This document shows, in pieces, positions 33,249 through 44,856 of a stretch of 64,000 nucleotides of DNA. A model generated the notes under the pieces. It was not told the origin of the DNA and made no database searches. It saw nothing but the letters and a program-made list of their open reading frames with translations. How positions within the stretch are numbered: position 1 is the stretch's first letter; each line of letters starts with the position of its first letter. Both the position numbers and the translations under genes were made by a program. Source of the DNA: Entophlyctis helioformis. Taxonomy: Eukaryota; Chytridiomycota; Chytridiomycetes; Chytridiales; Chytriomycetaceae. The DNA is taken from positions 51,668 through 115,667 of the forward strand of contig JAHLKH010000079.1 of the NCBI GenBank assembly GCA_025526915.1, in the 5' to 3' direction.

Positions 33249-35810
33249 TCATTCGGGTCTGTTGCTGTAGACTTGCGAGCGGACGGCTTTGCGGAAGCCG
33301 TTCATCGCCTCGCCGCGTATATACGCCTCCTGCAACTGGCGCAGCGAAATGCCAAGCGGCGTATCGCCCATGCCGTACACGCACATGGCGTCAATGGCCG
33401 GGCGACCGAGACACCCCAGCAGGTCATCGCGGCGCACACAGAGCGCCATGCACCGCATCTGGGCGACGACGGCGACATCGCGCTCGTCGACAAAGTCGTG
33501 GATATGGGGCAGAACTTTACGCGAGCGGCTGCCACCACTTTGGCCGAGCTCGTCGAGCATGGCATCGATACGCGATTGCCGCACGGCGATGAGGGCATCG
33601 ACCTTGGCGCGCGTGACGCCCGGCCGCACTTGCAGGTCGATGCTCTCAGCATCGTGTGCACCGAGGAGCGGGAAAAACATGCCAGGCTCGGCCTGTCCGG
33701 CCGCGACATGCTTGACGGCCACCTCGTAACCGGGGCGTGCCAGCGTGCCGGGCACGTGCGGCTCGCAGCACGGCTTGCTGCTCAGCTTGGCCAGGAGGGT
33801 CGACAGCGGCGACGGGTTCTGCAGCGGCTCCTGGACCTGGACACTGCGCGTGATGGTCGCCTGGCCCGACAGCAGGAAACACATGTGCGTGCCCGTGTCG
33901 GTGCCGGACGGGTCGGGACAGATGGGTTTCCCGATGGGCGTGATCAGCGGCGTGCAGCACTTGACCAGATCGCGCAGCTCGGTTGCAGGCGTTGCGTAAA
34001 AGTATGGCAGCGACTGGAAAAAGGCAAACCACTCTTGCTCCTGCTTGGCGCGCTGCGCCAGCTTTTCCTGGTCCTTTTGGATGGACGCATGTGATGTGTG
34101 GGATGCGTGGCTTGCTGGAGTGAACAGACTGGCAGGACTGGCCCGTGTAGGTGACGCGACCGTGTCACGAGCAGAAAAGTGCGTGTCGTCGATCTTGGTG
34201 TGGATGCCATCGATCGAGTCGGCCGATCGGTCAAGGGTGCTTGGCCACACAGCATGCACGCCAGGCTTGCCAGCGCATTCCCGCACCAGCGACGTCTTTT
34301 CAGGGCTCTGGCGGTGATCGTCTGTGTGGTCACTCGGTGAGACTGGCGAGACTGGCAAGACGGATGCGGGTGCGACAGAGTCAGGGTCCAAGGACACTGA
34401 CGTTGCCAGGAGCTCAATAAAAGTGGACAGGTCAGCATCACTCTCGTGGCTCGACTCGGCTGGCGGCTGCGGCTGCGGCTGCTGATCCGTATTGGCGTCG
34501 CTGCTGACCGTGCTTGCTCCTCTGCCCCTGAAAGGGATAGACGGAAGCGCGTTCGTCTTGATCGGACCAGTCTTTGGCCCCACGGCGCGGCCGGTCAACC
34601 CGCTCGCACCAGCACTGCTGGGCACTCCGAGCTCAGTCACCAGACTGTGGATCTCGGACCGCAGCGAGAGTGCCCTTTGCCGCCGAGACGACTGCGACGT
34701 CGTTGTTGTTGTTGTTGATGATGTTGTTGCAGATACAGTGGTCGACGCCATGGTCGGATCATCAAACGACGATGACCGGCTGGCGTTTGACGGCACAGCA
34801 GGTGCGGTGCTGATGCTTGCTGCAGCGTCTGTTGTAGAGCCGCGGTTCCTGTGGGGGTGCTTACCAGACAAGGACGGTGTCGCTGGTGTTGACAGGGATC
34901 GGCGATGGGCGACCGGTGACGGCACATCCTGGGGTGTCGAGAGATCATGGGGCGGCAGCGACGACGAGGCCATCAGAGACTGGTAAGGGTCTCGTGGTCG
35001 GAGTGGCGCTGGTTGCTGGAACGGATGAGGCTGCTGGGGAGGGAAGGAGTGGGACTGGGACAGCCACTGCGACGACTGGGCAGCAGCATGGCTGGGAGGG
35101 CGGAGCGGCGACATGGATCGCGACAGAGACACGTGTTTGTGCTGCTGCTGCTGCTGCTGCTGCTTCGACGGTTGGCTTGGCTGGATGCGAGATGCTGGAG
35201 ACGCGTAACTCGGCGCACCATGCTGCTGGCGTGCTTGTGTCGCCGGTGGTGTCCATGTGGCAGCAGCGGCCGATGACGACGATGAGAACGACGCCGATGA
35301 CGACGACGACGAAGGCATAGACTTTGACAGCGAGCACGAGCGACCACGAGCGTCAACGGCGGCCGGCCGTGTAAGCGAAAGGTCGGCGCGCCATTTGGAC
35401 AGCGGCTGGGCAGGCGAGACTAGCGCGGCGGTGCTTGCGCGCGACGATACAGAAGCAGCGGCCGAAGCAGAAGCAGCGGCAGAGGCGGATGGCGGCGGCG
35501 ATGGGGAAGCAGATGACGAAGCAGAGGAGAGCAGCTGGATGGACGGCGCGGATGCTGCGGGTAATGACGAGTCAGTGATGGCGGGAAACGACGGGCGGCG
35601 TCTGGAGCGCGACGCAGCGGACGAGCGAGGCGTCGATGGGGGTGCGGCAGTGTGGACGTGGGCGTGGGCGTGGGGAGAAGCGGCACGGCCGAGCAGTGTG
35701 CCAGGACCAGGACCAGGGCCGAGGCCCGAGGTGGCCGTGGCTTTGCTGCCGTGACTGCCATTGCCATTGCCAATGCTGCTGCCATTGCCAGCATCGTGTC
35801 TGTCGCCCAT
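33249..35810 (-). CDS. Degenerate cNMP-binding-like protein, paralogue of the adjacent gene
   Basis: Single exon of 2562 nt, 853 aa, Met 35810. The first about 580 residues are low complexity (Ser/Ala/Gln/Pro). From about 590 a cNBD-like region begins: EWFAFFQSLPYFYATPATEL and MCFLLSGQATITRSV. The canonical FGE/RxA cassette is absent, and the sequence runs into a Cys/Pro-containing segment instead. The C-terminal part parallels the neighbour: PGMFFPLLGAHDAESIDLQV against its PGDFFPRLHMTPTDALDFRV, and LRQLQEAYIRGEAMNGFRKA against its ETIQKAYLNQKAWKDIKG. It is therefore probably a tandem duplicate that has lost nucleotide binding. The gap between the two genes is 170 bp, same strand. Function unknown. 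Confidence 0.68.
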   Translation of the reverse strand: MGDRHDAGNGSSIGNGNGSHGSKATATSGLGPGPGPGTLLGRAASPHAHAHVHTAAPPSTPRSSAASRSRRRPSFPAITDSSLPAASAPSIQLLSSASSSASPSPPPSASAAASASAAASVSSRASTAALVSPAQPLSKWRADLSLTRPAAVDARGRSCSLSKSMPSSSSSSASFSSSSSAAAATWTPPATQARQQHGAPSYASPASRIQPSQPSKQQQQQQQHKHVSLSRSMSPLRPPSHAAAQSSQWLSQSHSFPPQQPHPFQQPAPLRPRDPYQSLMASSSLPPHDLSTPQDVPSPVAHRRSLSTPATPSLSGKHPHRNRGSTTDAAASISTAPAVPSNASRSSSFDDPTMASTTVSATTSSTTTTTTSQSSRRQRALSLRSEIHSLVTELGVPSSAGASGLTGRAVGPKTGPIKTNALPSIPFRGRGASTVSSDANTDQQPQPQPPAESSHESDADLSTFIELLATSVSLDPDSVAPASVLPVSPVSPSDHTDDHRQSPEKTSLVRECAGKPGVHAVWPSTLDRSADSIDGIHTKIDDTHFSARDTVASPTRASPASLFTPASHASHTSHASIQKDQEKLAQRAKQEQEWFAFFQSLPYFYATPATELRDLVKCCTPLITPIGKPICPDPSGTDTGTHMCFLLSGQATITRSVQVQEPLQNPSPLSTLLAKLSSKPCCEPHVPGTLARPGYEVAVKHVAAGQAEPGMFFPLLGAHDAESIDLQVRPGVTRAKVDALIAVRQSRIDAMLDELGQSGGSRSRKVLPHIHDFVDERDVAVVAQMRCMALCVRRDDLLGCLGRPAIDAMCVYGMGDTPLGISLRQLQEAYIRGEAMNGFRKAVRSQVYSNRPE

Positions 35811-36245
35811 CGTGGCCCAGCGAGAACCGGGCGGCAGGCAGGCGAGTGGGTATGCGCTTGCTGCTGGTCCGAGTGTCCCGATGCGTCCCGCTGCTGGCTA
35901 CCCGATGCTACCCGATGCTGGTTCGCAGGCTTGCAGGCTGCGGGCACGAGGGGGTGCGACGGCCGGGTGGTGTCTTGGGCAAAGCGCGACAGCGGCGGGC
36001 AATCCACAGGCCTGCAGCGGAGTTGCTGCCGAAGCGGAACAACAAACAGCCTCCACCGATCACGGCATGGCATGGTACGCAATCCCATCTGTCGGAGCAG
36101 AGGCCGCCGAGTGCGGTCGTACACGAGGCAGGCAGGACGCATACCAACAACAACCACAAACGACAAGACACCATCTGTAAAACAGGGCCTTCATTACGGG
36201 TGATCAAAGGAGGGTAGTCAAAGCATCGGACCGCGCGTGCGTGGG

Positions 36246-36279
<34 letters not shown>

Positions 36280-36323
36280 TGCACAACCGGCCACATCACA
36301 CACAAAAACACGCTCATGGCACA
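35811..36323. other. 513-bp intergenic region with a GA tract
   Basis: Between the start of the cNMP-like paralogue and the stop of vigilin, both minus. 36249-36276 is a pure (GA)14 dinucleotide tract; read on the minus strand it is a TC tract in the vigilin 3' flank. No gene seen. Confidence 0.6.
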
Positions 36324-39300
36324 TTACGCGTCCACATCATCGCCTTCCGCGTCGTCCGCCTCGTCGGCAGCACCGGCCGCAGCCTTCTTCTTCTTCTTCT
36401 TGTTCTTCTTCTTCTTGGCCGCCGTCGACTCGCCACCGCCATTGGCTGTTGCGGCTGCTGCGGCGGTTGCTGCTGCTGCTGCTGCTCCAGAGGGGGCAGC
36501 CGTCGTGGACTTGGGTCGCTTGGTGCTGACCGTCTGCCAGCCGTCGTCCTCGTCGGCAACCGTGAGATCCTCGGGCTCGGGCACAGGGGCCGGTGCAGCC
36601 TTGACTGGCGCGGCCTTGACGGGTGCAGGTGCAGGTGCAGCAACGGGTGCAGCGGCCTTGACCGGGGCAGCTGCCTTGACCGGAGCGGCGGCAGCGACAG
36701 GGGCTGCCTTGGCGATAGGGGCTGCAACAGGTGCAGGGGTCGCCTTGGCAGGAGCAGGAGCAGGAGCAGCAGCCTTGGCAGGCGCAGCAACCTTGGCAGG
36801 AGCAGGGACAGGAGCAGGGACAGGGGCAGGGGCAGGGGCAGGGGCAGGGGTAGGGGCAGCAACAATAACCGCGTCCTCCTCGTCATCCTCCTCGTCCGCA
36901 GCGCCATTGGCACCCGAAGCATCGCCCGCCTTCTTCTTCTTGTTCTTGCTCTTCTTCTTCTTGCTCTTGGCCGACGCGTCCGCACCGACAACGCCAGCCA
37001 CGGCAGCAGACGCAGAGGCAGACGCAGACGCAGAGGCAGGAGCACCCACGACAGCCGCAGCCTCGTCAGCCGCAGCGCCAGCACGTCCGCCCTTCTTGGC
37101 GACCGCCTGCCAGCCAGCGTCCTCGGACCGCGTCACCGAAAAGAGGCGCGTCGACTGCTGCGACTCGAACGAGATGGCCGAGCCAGAGACTGCAGAGGCG
37201 ACCTTGATGGCCGCCGCACTGTTGCTCGTGTTGCGGCCGCCGTAGCCTGGGGGCACGTAGCCGGGAACGCCTTGCGAGCGCTGAGCAGGTGCAGGCTCGT
37301 CATCGTCAATGCGAGCGCCAAATCCAGAGGCAGATGCGGCCGGGGCAGCCGCCTGTGCCTGGGCAGCAGCCGAGGCAGCGGCCGCAGCAGCAGCGGCAGC
37401 AGCGCGCTGCTGGTTGCGCTCCGCGTCGCGCTTGAGACGCTCGCCCTGCTCGTTGATCAGGTCCATGACGGCCTTTTGCGCAGCATCCACAACCTCTTGC
37501 GTGGCACCGCGAATGACAATCGTGTCCTGTCCGCCAGCCTTTTTCGTGCGCTGCACGTCCACGACTGCCGTCGTCTCGGTGCGCAGGCGGGCAATGGTCT
37601 GGCCGCCACGGCCAATGATGTGGGGGCTGTAGGCCGCATCGATGTTGAAGCGCACAAAGTACTTGTTTTGCTTCTGTCAACGGCAAAGCGCACATAAATG
37701 TGAGTGACGAGAGGGGGGGGGCCTAACCGTCCACAGGCACCAGCGGCGTCACGTACCAGTTCGGTGAGCAGACGTCCAGCAAGCTTGACAGCAGCGTTGA
37801 CGCGCTGCTGGTCGCCACGGATGACAATCGTGCTTCCCTCCTTGCCCTTTTCGGCACCGGCAGAGAGCTCGCCCGTCACGTTGGCCTCTGTGCGGAGACG
37901 GCGGACCGTGTCGCGGAGCGCCTCGAGGATGCGCTCACTGTTGGCGTCAGCCTCGGCCAGCATCTCGAGGATCTCGGCGGGGACGGCAACCGTCTTGCTG
38001 ACGCGCTGCTTGCCCTGTTGTTGTTGAATGCAAAGTCAGCGCGATTGGTCAGACACCATACCACACGGCCAACCCAATGGCAACAGCTGGGCCCAACGAG
38101 CCCCTACCTGGAGATCCTTGAGCGCCTGCTTGACCTTGTCGGCGGATCCAGCACCGCCGGCAATGGTGACGGTGACCTGCGTCTCCTCGTCCTGGAGCCA
38201 GAAAGTGGTGCCGTGGCGGCGCATGAGGTCAAGGAGCGTCTCCTTGCCCTTGCCGAGCACAAACGCAACGTCGCCCTTGGGGACGGCAAACGTCTCGGTG
38301 GCCTCGGCCGTCTCGGCCGTGTGGATCTTCTCAAAGGTCGATGCAAGCGTCTCGCCGCGGTCGTTGGTGGTCAGAACCTCGGCAACGAGCTTGTGGAGCT
38401 GCTCAACCACCGAGTCGACCTTGTCCGGGTGGGCCGTCACGACAACAACCTCCTGGTCCTCCTCGTCGGTCTTGGGGAAGTGCACCTTGACCTTTTCTTG
38501 GCCGCCGGTCGCGTCAATGACCTTGCGGATGTTGGAGCCCGCGGAGCCAATGACGAGGCGGTGGAGGTACGAGGGCACGGGCACAGAGACCGTCTTGACG
38601 TTGACCAGGTCGTCCACGACCTCGGCAATCTGCTTCTTGGCGGCCAGGCAGCCGGCCTTGGCACCCTGAATGACCACCTCGATCTCGTCCGTCTCGTAGT
38701 CGTCGTTGAGGTCGATGCGCACGTCGTGGTCCTCCTTGAGCTTGGCGATGCGCGAGCCGCCACGGCCCACAACGTGCGGGAGCGACGAGCGCGCAAAGCG
38801 GAATGTGGTGCGGTACGAGCGGAGGGCCTCCTGCTGGACAAAGTTGACAAACTCGCGCTTGGCGTCGCCCACGGTCGACTTGCCACCGCGGATCGTGAGA
38901 GCGCCACGGTCGGCAGCGTCGTCCGTGACATCGTCCTCGCCCACATTGTCGTCGTCGTCGTTGTCGGGCTTTTTGGACTTTGCAAAGCGCACAAAGACGC
39001 CGTGCTTCTCGGACAGGCGGCGGATGTTCTTGCCCTCCTTGCCAATGAGACGGCGGAGGATCGTCTGCTTGAGCTCGGCGCCCATGTCGGCCAGGACAGC
39101 GCGGGCCTCGGCCGACACCTCGTCAAAGAGGTTGACCTGGATCTCGGCCGTGTCGAGCAGCTTCTGCAGACGCTCGGAGACAATCTCCTTGGCCGCAGCC
39201 ACAAACGTCTTGGGGCCGCTGATGACAATGGTCTCCTTGTCGGCACCGGCAGGCGTCACCTCGGCCGAGAGGTAGAGCACGCCGGCCGTGGCGGTGAGGT

Positions 39301-41716
39301 CCTTTTCAAACGTCTTGTCCGTTGCACCGAGCTTGAGCGTCTTGGCGGCAAACTGCTCGCGGATGGCCTTTGCGATCCAGCCGATGCCGCCAGGCGTGCC
39401 GCTGCCGACCAGACGCGCGGCGTAGCCCTTGGGGACGGTGAGCGTCTCGCTGAACGACGTCATGATCTCGAGGTGGCGCCACTCGCCCACAAACTTTTCA
39501 ATGGCCTGCGTGGCCTTGGCCACGTCCTCCTTGGGGCCCTTGATGACGACAGCCGAGGGGTCAGCAGCCTCTTCCTTCTTGGCGCCGTTCTTCTTGGCCG
39601 ATCCGGACGGGGCAGCCGTCTCTGCAGGAGCAGACGCAGATGCAGACGCAGCAACAGCAGGGAACTTGACCGAGACAGCGCCGTTAAAGGGAGCGAGAAG
39701 CTCCTTGAGGGTCGCGCCACCCGAGCCAATCAGACGGCCGTGGTACTTGGTGTCGATCTTGACCACGGTCGTGACAAGGTCCGCGCTGAGCGTGGCCTGA
39801 TCCAAAATGTCCTTCTTGACGAGCTCGAGGAGCGCGCTGGCGTCCTTGTCCGACGCAGCGAGCGAGGCAATGGCCGCGTCGCGCTTGATGACCAGCATGA
39901 CATCGTCCGAGTCGTCGGCCTCGGCGGGCACGACCACGTCCAAGAGACGGCCGGCCCACTCCTTCTTGGCCTTGAGCTTGGTGATGTTCTGGCCGCCCTT
40001 GCCAACGACAAAGGCATGGAGGCCGCGGGGGATGTCGACGGTGCCGATAAAGAGCGTGCGGCCCTTGTCCTTGAGCAGGGCAATGAGGGCGGCACGGGCC
40101 GCAGCGAGACGGTCCTTGAGCTTGGCCTGGATCTCGAGCACGGCGGGCTTGTCCGACTCGATGCTCTGCTGGTAGATGCTGACGCTGTGGTCAGTCTCGA
40201 TGGCCTTGATGAGCGAGCGCTCCTTGGTGTAGATGAAGCGCATGAGCAGGTGCGGGTTGAGGGTCGCGGGCAGGAAGGTGGCGACGGGCAGCTCGTCGAT
40301 CAGGGTCGAGTTTGCCTTTTCGAGAACGAGCTGGAGGGCGACGGTGAGCATGGTCTCTGGGCCGCGCACGATCACGCTCTCGCTGTCGTCAGCGGCGGGC
40401 GGCACCTGGACAAAGCAGCCTGTGCTGGCAAAGATCTCCTGCAGCGTGGCGCCCTTTGGGCCGACAATGAAGCGGTGCTGCTTCTTCTTGATGGGGATGG
40501 CGAGGGTGCGGGTCGAGCGCTTGAGCTCGTCGTAGGTCTCGAGGATTTTGGCCTGGACCTCGAGCACGGCCGAGCGCTCGCCAATGAGCACGAGCTCGTC
40601 CAGGTTCTTTTCGTCCGAGACGGGGGCGTCGAGCGGCACCATGTGCACCTTGACGCCGTAGTCGGCCAGGAAGGCGTCGAGGGCAGACGAGGAGGGGCCG
40701 GCAATGAACTGGTGGAAGGAGCGGTCGACCTTGACGCGCGAGATGTGTCTGCTCGAGCGGGAGGCGACGATGGCCTCGATCTCCTTTTGGGCAGCGGCGA
40801 CACCCTCTGCGTCGCCGGTGACGGTGACGAGCAGCTCAGCGTCGGGGTCGTTGACGACGGGGGGCTCAGGCTCGTCGGCGGCCGACTTTTCGATTCTGGG
40901 CAGCTGGATGGTGGTGAGGGTGCGGGCGGTGATGCCCTTGAGGGTCGAGCCGCCCTTGCCAACGAGGAAGGGGCGGACCGAGGCGGGGATGGAGATTTGC
41001 TGGTTGATCTGTTGGACGTTTGGGAGGAGGGGGAGGGGGAGGGGGTAGGGTCAGTATAGGAGAGAGATAGAGATATAGAATACAAGACACGAGAGTGTGC
41101 ACGGACCTGGATGCTTAGGCCGTTGACGACCTCGCGACGCGACTGGCGGACGGCGTCGGGCTTGCCCGAGATGATGACGGTGAGCGTGCCCGACTTTTTG
41201 TTGGTCGACAGCTCGATGGACGTGGCGTGGCGGGTCATGATGAGCTTGCAGACCTCCGAGGCCGACGACTGCTTGCCGAGCTGCTGCTTGAGCTGGAGAG
41301 TCGGTAGATGGATGGATGGAAGAAGAGTCAGCGTTGTGGGCTGCGAGAAGAGAGGCCTAAGGGCAGAGGGGAGAGGGCAGCAGGGCAACACCAAGACGCA
41401 CCTGCATGTGGTGCGGGATCTCGAAGCGCTCAGTGACACGGGCACCGGCAGAAGCAGAAGCAGAAGCAGAGGCCGAAGCAGCCGAAGCAGAGGCCGAGCC
41501 CGAGCCCGAGCCCGAGGCAGCGTTGTGGGCCGTGGCCGATGCCGAGGCCGGACGCCACGCGGCCGCGACGGGGCGGGCGGCAGACAGGGGCAGCGAGGGG
41601 AAGGCGTCCTGGTTGGCGAGATCGATGCGGGCAGAGGGACCGTTGGCAGAGTGCTTGGCGGCAAGAGGCGCAGAGGCAGACGGGGCGTCCAAGTCGACGG
41701 GGGCAGGGGCGTCCAT
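36324..41716 (-). CDS. SCP160: Vigilin/Scp160, multi-KH-domain RNA-binding protein
   Basis: Five exons, 41716-41402, 41292-41107, 41008-38108, 38014-37757 and 37673-36324, join in phase to 1669 aa. Tandem KH domains run through most of it. Recognisable GxxG loops include FLVGKGGSTLKGI, FIVGPKGATLQEI, FVVGKGGQNITKL, LIGSGGATLKELL, RLIGKEGKNIRRL, VVGRGGSRIAKL, LVIGSAGSNIRKV, FVLGKGKETLLDL and IIGRGGQTIARL; others are degenerate. That is the vigilin arrangement (14-15 KH domains, ER/polysome-associated mRNA binding). The tail beyond the last KH domain is unusual: about 370 residues rich in Ala/Pro/Lys, with two GWQ(A/T)V motifs and KKKKNKKKKKK runs, making it longer than yeast Scp160. An additional 5' exon before 41716 cannot be excluded because upstream frame (SPADPTGHDPQLPSL) is open. 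Confidence 0.92.
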
Positions 41717-42745
41717 GAGCGAGGCCGAGGGGGTGGGCGAGAGCGAGGGCAGCTGCGGGTCGTGGCCGGTGGGGTCTGCGGGCGACTGCGGGTGTCGTAA
41801 GAGTGCGAGTGTCGTATGTGTGCGAGTGTGGTTGGTTGTCGTGGTTGGAGGCGTCGAGCGAGCGAGCGAGCAGTCGAGCAGTCGAGTGGCAGAGCCAAGA
41901 GCCAAGCGACAGGCGACAAGCGACAGGCGCACAAGCGGCAGAATCAGGCAGGCAGAATCAGGCACGGCAAAGGTGGCAGAGGTGGCAGTGGGCAGTGGGT
42001 CAGTATGCAGTATGCAGTGTGTGGGCAGTGTGTGTGTGCAGACAGACAGACAGACAGAGAGAGAGAGAGAGAGGTGGCAGTGCCCCTACAGGCAGTGCCC
42101 TTGCCGCACTCCCACAAGGCAGCCAGCCAGGCAAGTGGCAGGCAAGTGGCAGACAGGCAGGATCCAGAGGCGGCTCTCCCGTGCTGGTGCTGCTGCTCTC
42201 CCGTGATCCAGACCGTCTGTGGTGTGGGTGCTGCTGGAGTGGCTGCTGGTTGGAGTGGCTGCTGCTGGAGTGGCTGCTGCTGCTGCTGCTCTTGGAGTGG
42301 CTGTTGCGTCTGTGGTTGCTGCCAGAGTGCTCCCAGAGACCGCGAGTGCCCGAGAGTGCCGCCCCACCTGCGAGAGAGCGAGAGGAGCGAGCGAGTGGGG
42401 GCGAGAGGGAACGGCTGCGGCTGTTGCGGCTTCTGCGGCTGCTGCACAGCCAGCCTCCGCTCTCTTGGCTCTTGGCTCTCTCTCTTGGCACTCTCTCTCT
42501 CTCTGTCCCTCTCTCCAACGACCATGGCCAGCACTGTCCAGCGACAACCAGCGACCAACACGGTCCAGCGACCATGGCTCACCTGCGGGTGCAGTTGCTG
42601 CTGCAGCTTGTCCAGGAGCGAGCCGGCACCGTGCAGATCCATGCGGGGCTGGGGTGCGTGCGTGTGGTGCGTGTGGAAAGGTTCGGTTTGGAATTTGACC
42701 TGGATTTCCTTCGAATTTCCTTCGTTATTGTTCTTGGCCTGCCAC
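41717..42745. other. 1.03-kb divergent region, vigilin / SPT2, with several microsatellites
   Basis: Contains (GACA)n grading into (GA)n at 42040-42073, and GGAGTGGCTGCTG repeats around 42225-42304. It should hold both promoters and possibly an upstream vigilin exon. A minus-strand open frame here (41944-42948) looks like an antisense shadow of SPT2 exon 1 and was not annotated. Confidence 0.55.
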
Positions 42746-44755
42746 ATGTCGTCGTCGTATTCGTCGTCGTCTGCCGCAAGGCTCGACCCGCTGGCAGACT
42801 TCAAGGCAAAGGCCGCCGCCCTGCCCTCGACCATCGACCTGCCGTGTGCGTGCTGCTCTGCTCTGCTCTCTGCTCTTCTCTTCTGTCTGGCTGTCTGCCA
42901 TGTCTGCCATGTCTGGCTGTCGAGACTGACGTGACATCCATCCCACAACGACTACAACCCACAACAACCACAACGACGACCTCAACCTACCATCTGCCAA
43001 CTGCCGTCTGCCAACTGCCTGCGGCATGCCAGTCCGCAAACCGTCGTCGGCTGCCTCGTCTCGCCCCTCTTCTGCAGACTCGAAACGGAAACCGTCCTCG
43101 TCCACTGCTGCTGCTGCTGCCGCCAACACGTCCAAACGACCCTCTCGCCCTGCCTCGGACAGAGACCTCATCCACAGCAACAACAACGGCTCGGACAGGC
43201 ATGCCAAGGGATCCCATCCATCCCGTGCCCCGCCGGCTCAGAAACCGCCGTCCTTTGCCGAGCTCATGAAGCTGGCCAGCAGGACAAACGAAGACGATCT
43301 GCGTCTGGTGCGTCCTGCTTCCTCGTCGGCATCCACCTCCACCTCCACTTCAACCGCGTCTGCATCTGCATCTCGCTCTGGCCCGCCGTTGCATCGCCAA
43401 GACTCTCAAAAGACACAGAGCAGCCTCAACTCTCGTGACAGAGCCTCTGCACCTGCACATGCATCTGCATCTGCTCACCGATCAGACAGGAGTGAGCGCA
43501 TCGACAGACCGGATCGGCCCTCTTATGCAAAGCCATCCGTGTCGTCTTTGGCTGCACCGTCTCGGCCAGCTGCACCCGCATCATCCTCCCTTGCTGCTCT
43601 CAAGTCGCGCAACCCAACGCATCCCAAAGCCGCTGCTGCGGCATCCGCTGATCTCATCCAGGTCAACCGCACCAAACGCGACCAGCCGTCCATCGAAGAC
43701 TTGCAGGAAGAGATGCGCAGAAAGCGGAGAGAAGCGTCTGGTGCACCCGCCTCATCATCTGCAAACCAACCCAGCCGAGACAGACCCAACAGCAGCACAG
43801 CAGCATCCTCAACAGCAGCAGCAGCAAGACCCTCGCAGAGACCGCTCTCTGGAAGAGACGCTCCTCCTGCTCGGTCAAGCGATCCAAGGGATGCCAGACT
43901 GCCTGCCACTAAGCGGAGCCGGTCCAGCTCACCACCTCACCTCCACGCTTCCTCGTCTCGCCTGTCGGCCGATGCCTCAAGAAGGCCTGGCGCATCCTCC
44001 GAGCAGCGGCCGCGGCCTGACGCGCGCAACGACCGAGGCCGCGATCCTCGCGACGTGCGGGACTCTAGAGATCCCAGGGACAGGAGAGACGCGAGAGACA
44101 CGGACAGAAGCGCGCCACGATCGCGGCTAGATGATAGAGACAGGCCCATGGCACGCAGCCGCTCGATATCCCCGACGCCCCGTCGCACCGGCAGCTCCTC
44201 CTTGTCTGGATCCAGCGCGGCAGGCGGCTCGAGACCAGCCGCCCCTGCTCCCAGAGAGCGGCAGCGCCGATACAAGAACATGGACGAGGTGCTGCAGGAC
44301 CAAGAGTTTGTCGAAAAGAACTATTCGGACGTTATTCGCAAGATGATGGGATACAATCCTAGAAGGTGCGTTGGACGGCTTTGGATTATTTGGCCATGCC
44401 CGTGGTTTGATGATGGGGGTGGCCCTCGTGTCTGGCATGCTCACTTTTACTCTTTGATGCTTACTCGCGGTCGTGACGGTGACGGTAACGGTGGCTAGAT
44501 ACCAAGACGAGTCGGACGACTCGGACATGGAGGTGGGCTTCACCGGCGTAGAGCGTGAAGAGAAACAGAGGTGAGCGTCGTGCTGTGGCAAGCGTTTCCT
44601 GCAGACCTGTGTGTACTGACACTCGGCATGGCCTGTGGTGGGTGGTGCATAGCATGCGGCTGGCTCGCAGGGAGGATTTGGAGGAGGAGCGCTTGGAGTT
44701 GGAGCGCTTGGAACGGTTGCAGGACAGCAAGAAGAAACGGCCCAGAGTGGACTGA
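42746..44755 (+). CDS. SPT2: Spt2 histone chaperone
   Basis: Chromatin protein that binds H3-H4 and DNA during transcription. Four exons, 42746-42845, 43033-44365, 44499-44570 and 44653-44755, join in phase to 535 aa. The N-terminus (MSSSYSSSSAARLDPLADFK) and the long disordered Ser/Arg/Asp/Pro-rich centre precede two short conserved boxes, PPSFAELMKLASRTNED and QPSIEDLQEEMRRKRREA. The C-terminal Spt2 domain follows: RYKNMDEVLQDQEFVEKNYS, DVIRKMMGYNPRRYQDESDD, SDMEVGFTGVEREEK and MRLARREDLEEERLELERL, ending KKKRPRVD (NLS-like). Intron 1 is 187 nt and its donor (gtgcgt at 42846) is chosen by phase. RD/DR-dipeptide-rich region near residues 350-420 is notable. Confidence 0.85.
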
Positions 44756-44856
44756 GATGCCCACCGCATTGTACCTCTCCCTGTGCTGGTCTCTATAAAC
44801 ACACACGCGCACACATCTTCTTGTCCGCAGTCCATCTTTATTCCTTGCAGTGTGCC

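Noticed and set aside
33079..33384. N-terminal extension of the large cNMP protein to 33384
   Set aside because: The added residues are of random composition and overlap the 3' end of the neighbouring gene; Met 33078 begins the Ser-rich disordered region naturally.
36237..37697. 486-aa plus-strand open frame opposite the vigilin tail
   Set aside because: Antisense to the Ala/Pro/Lys tail; composition is a reflection of the repeat-rich coding strand.
38018..41059. 1013-aa plus-strand open frame opposite vigilin
   Set aside because: It is exactly antisense to well-supported KH-domain exons and is Leu/Glu/Arg/Val-rich as expected from mirrored GC-rich codons; no domain recognisable.
42225..42304. 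GGAGTGGCTGCTG repeats as a regulatory array or minus-strand polyQ exon
   Set aside because: Minus-strand reading gives PLQQQPLQ-type peptide but without start, splice partners or conserved context; treated as a simple repeat.
41944..42948. 334-aa minus-strand open frame with DDDEYDDDMW segment
   Set aside because: The acidic run is the complement of the poly-Ser start of SPT2 exon 1; the rest covers repeats and lacks any conserved motif.
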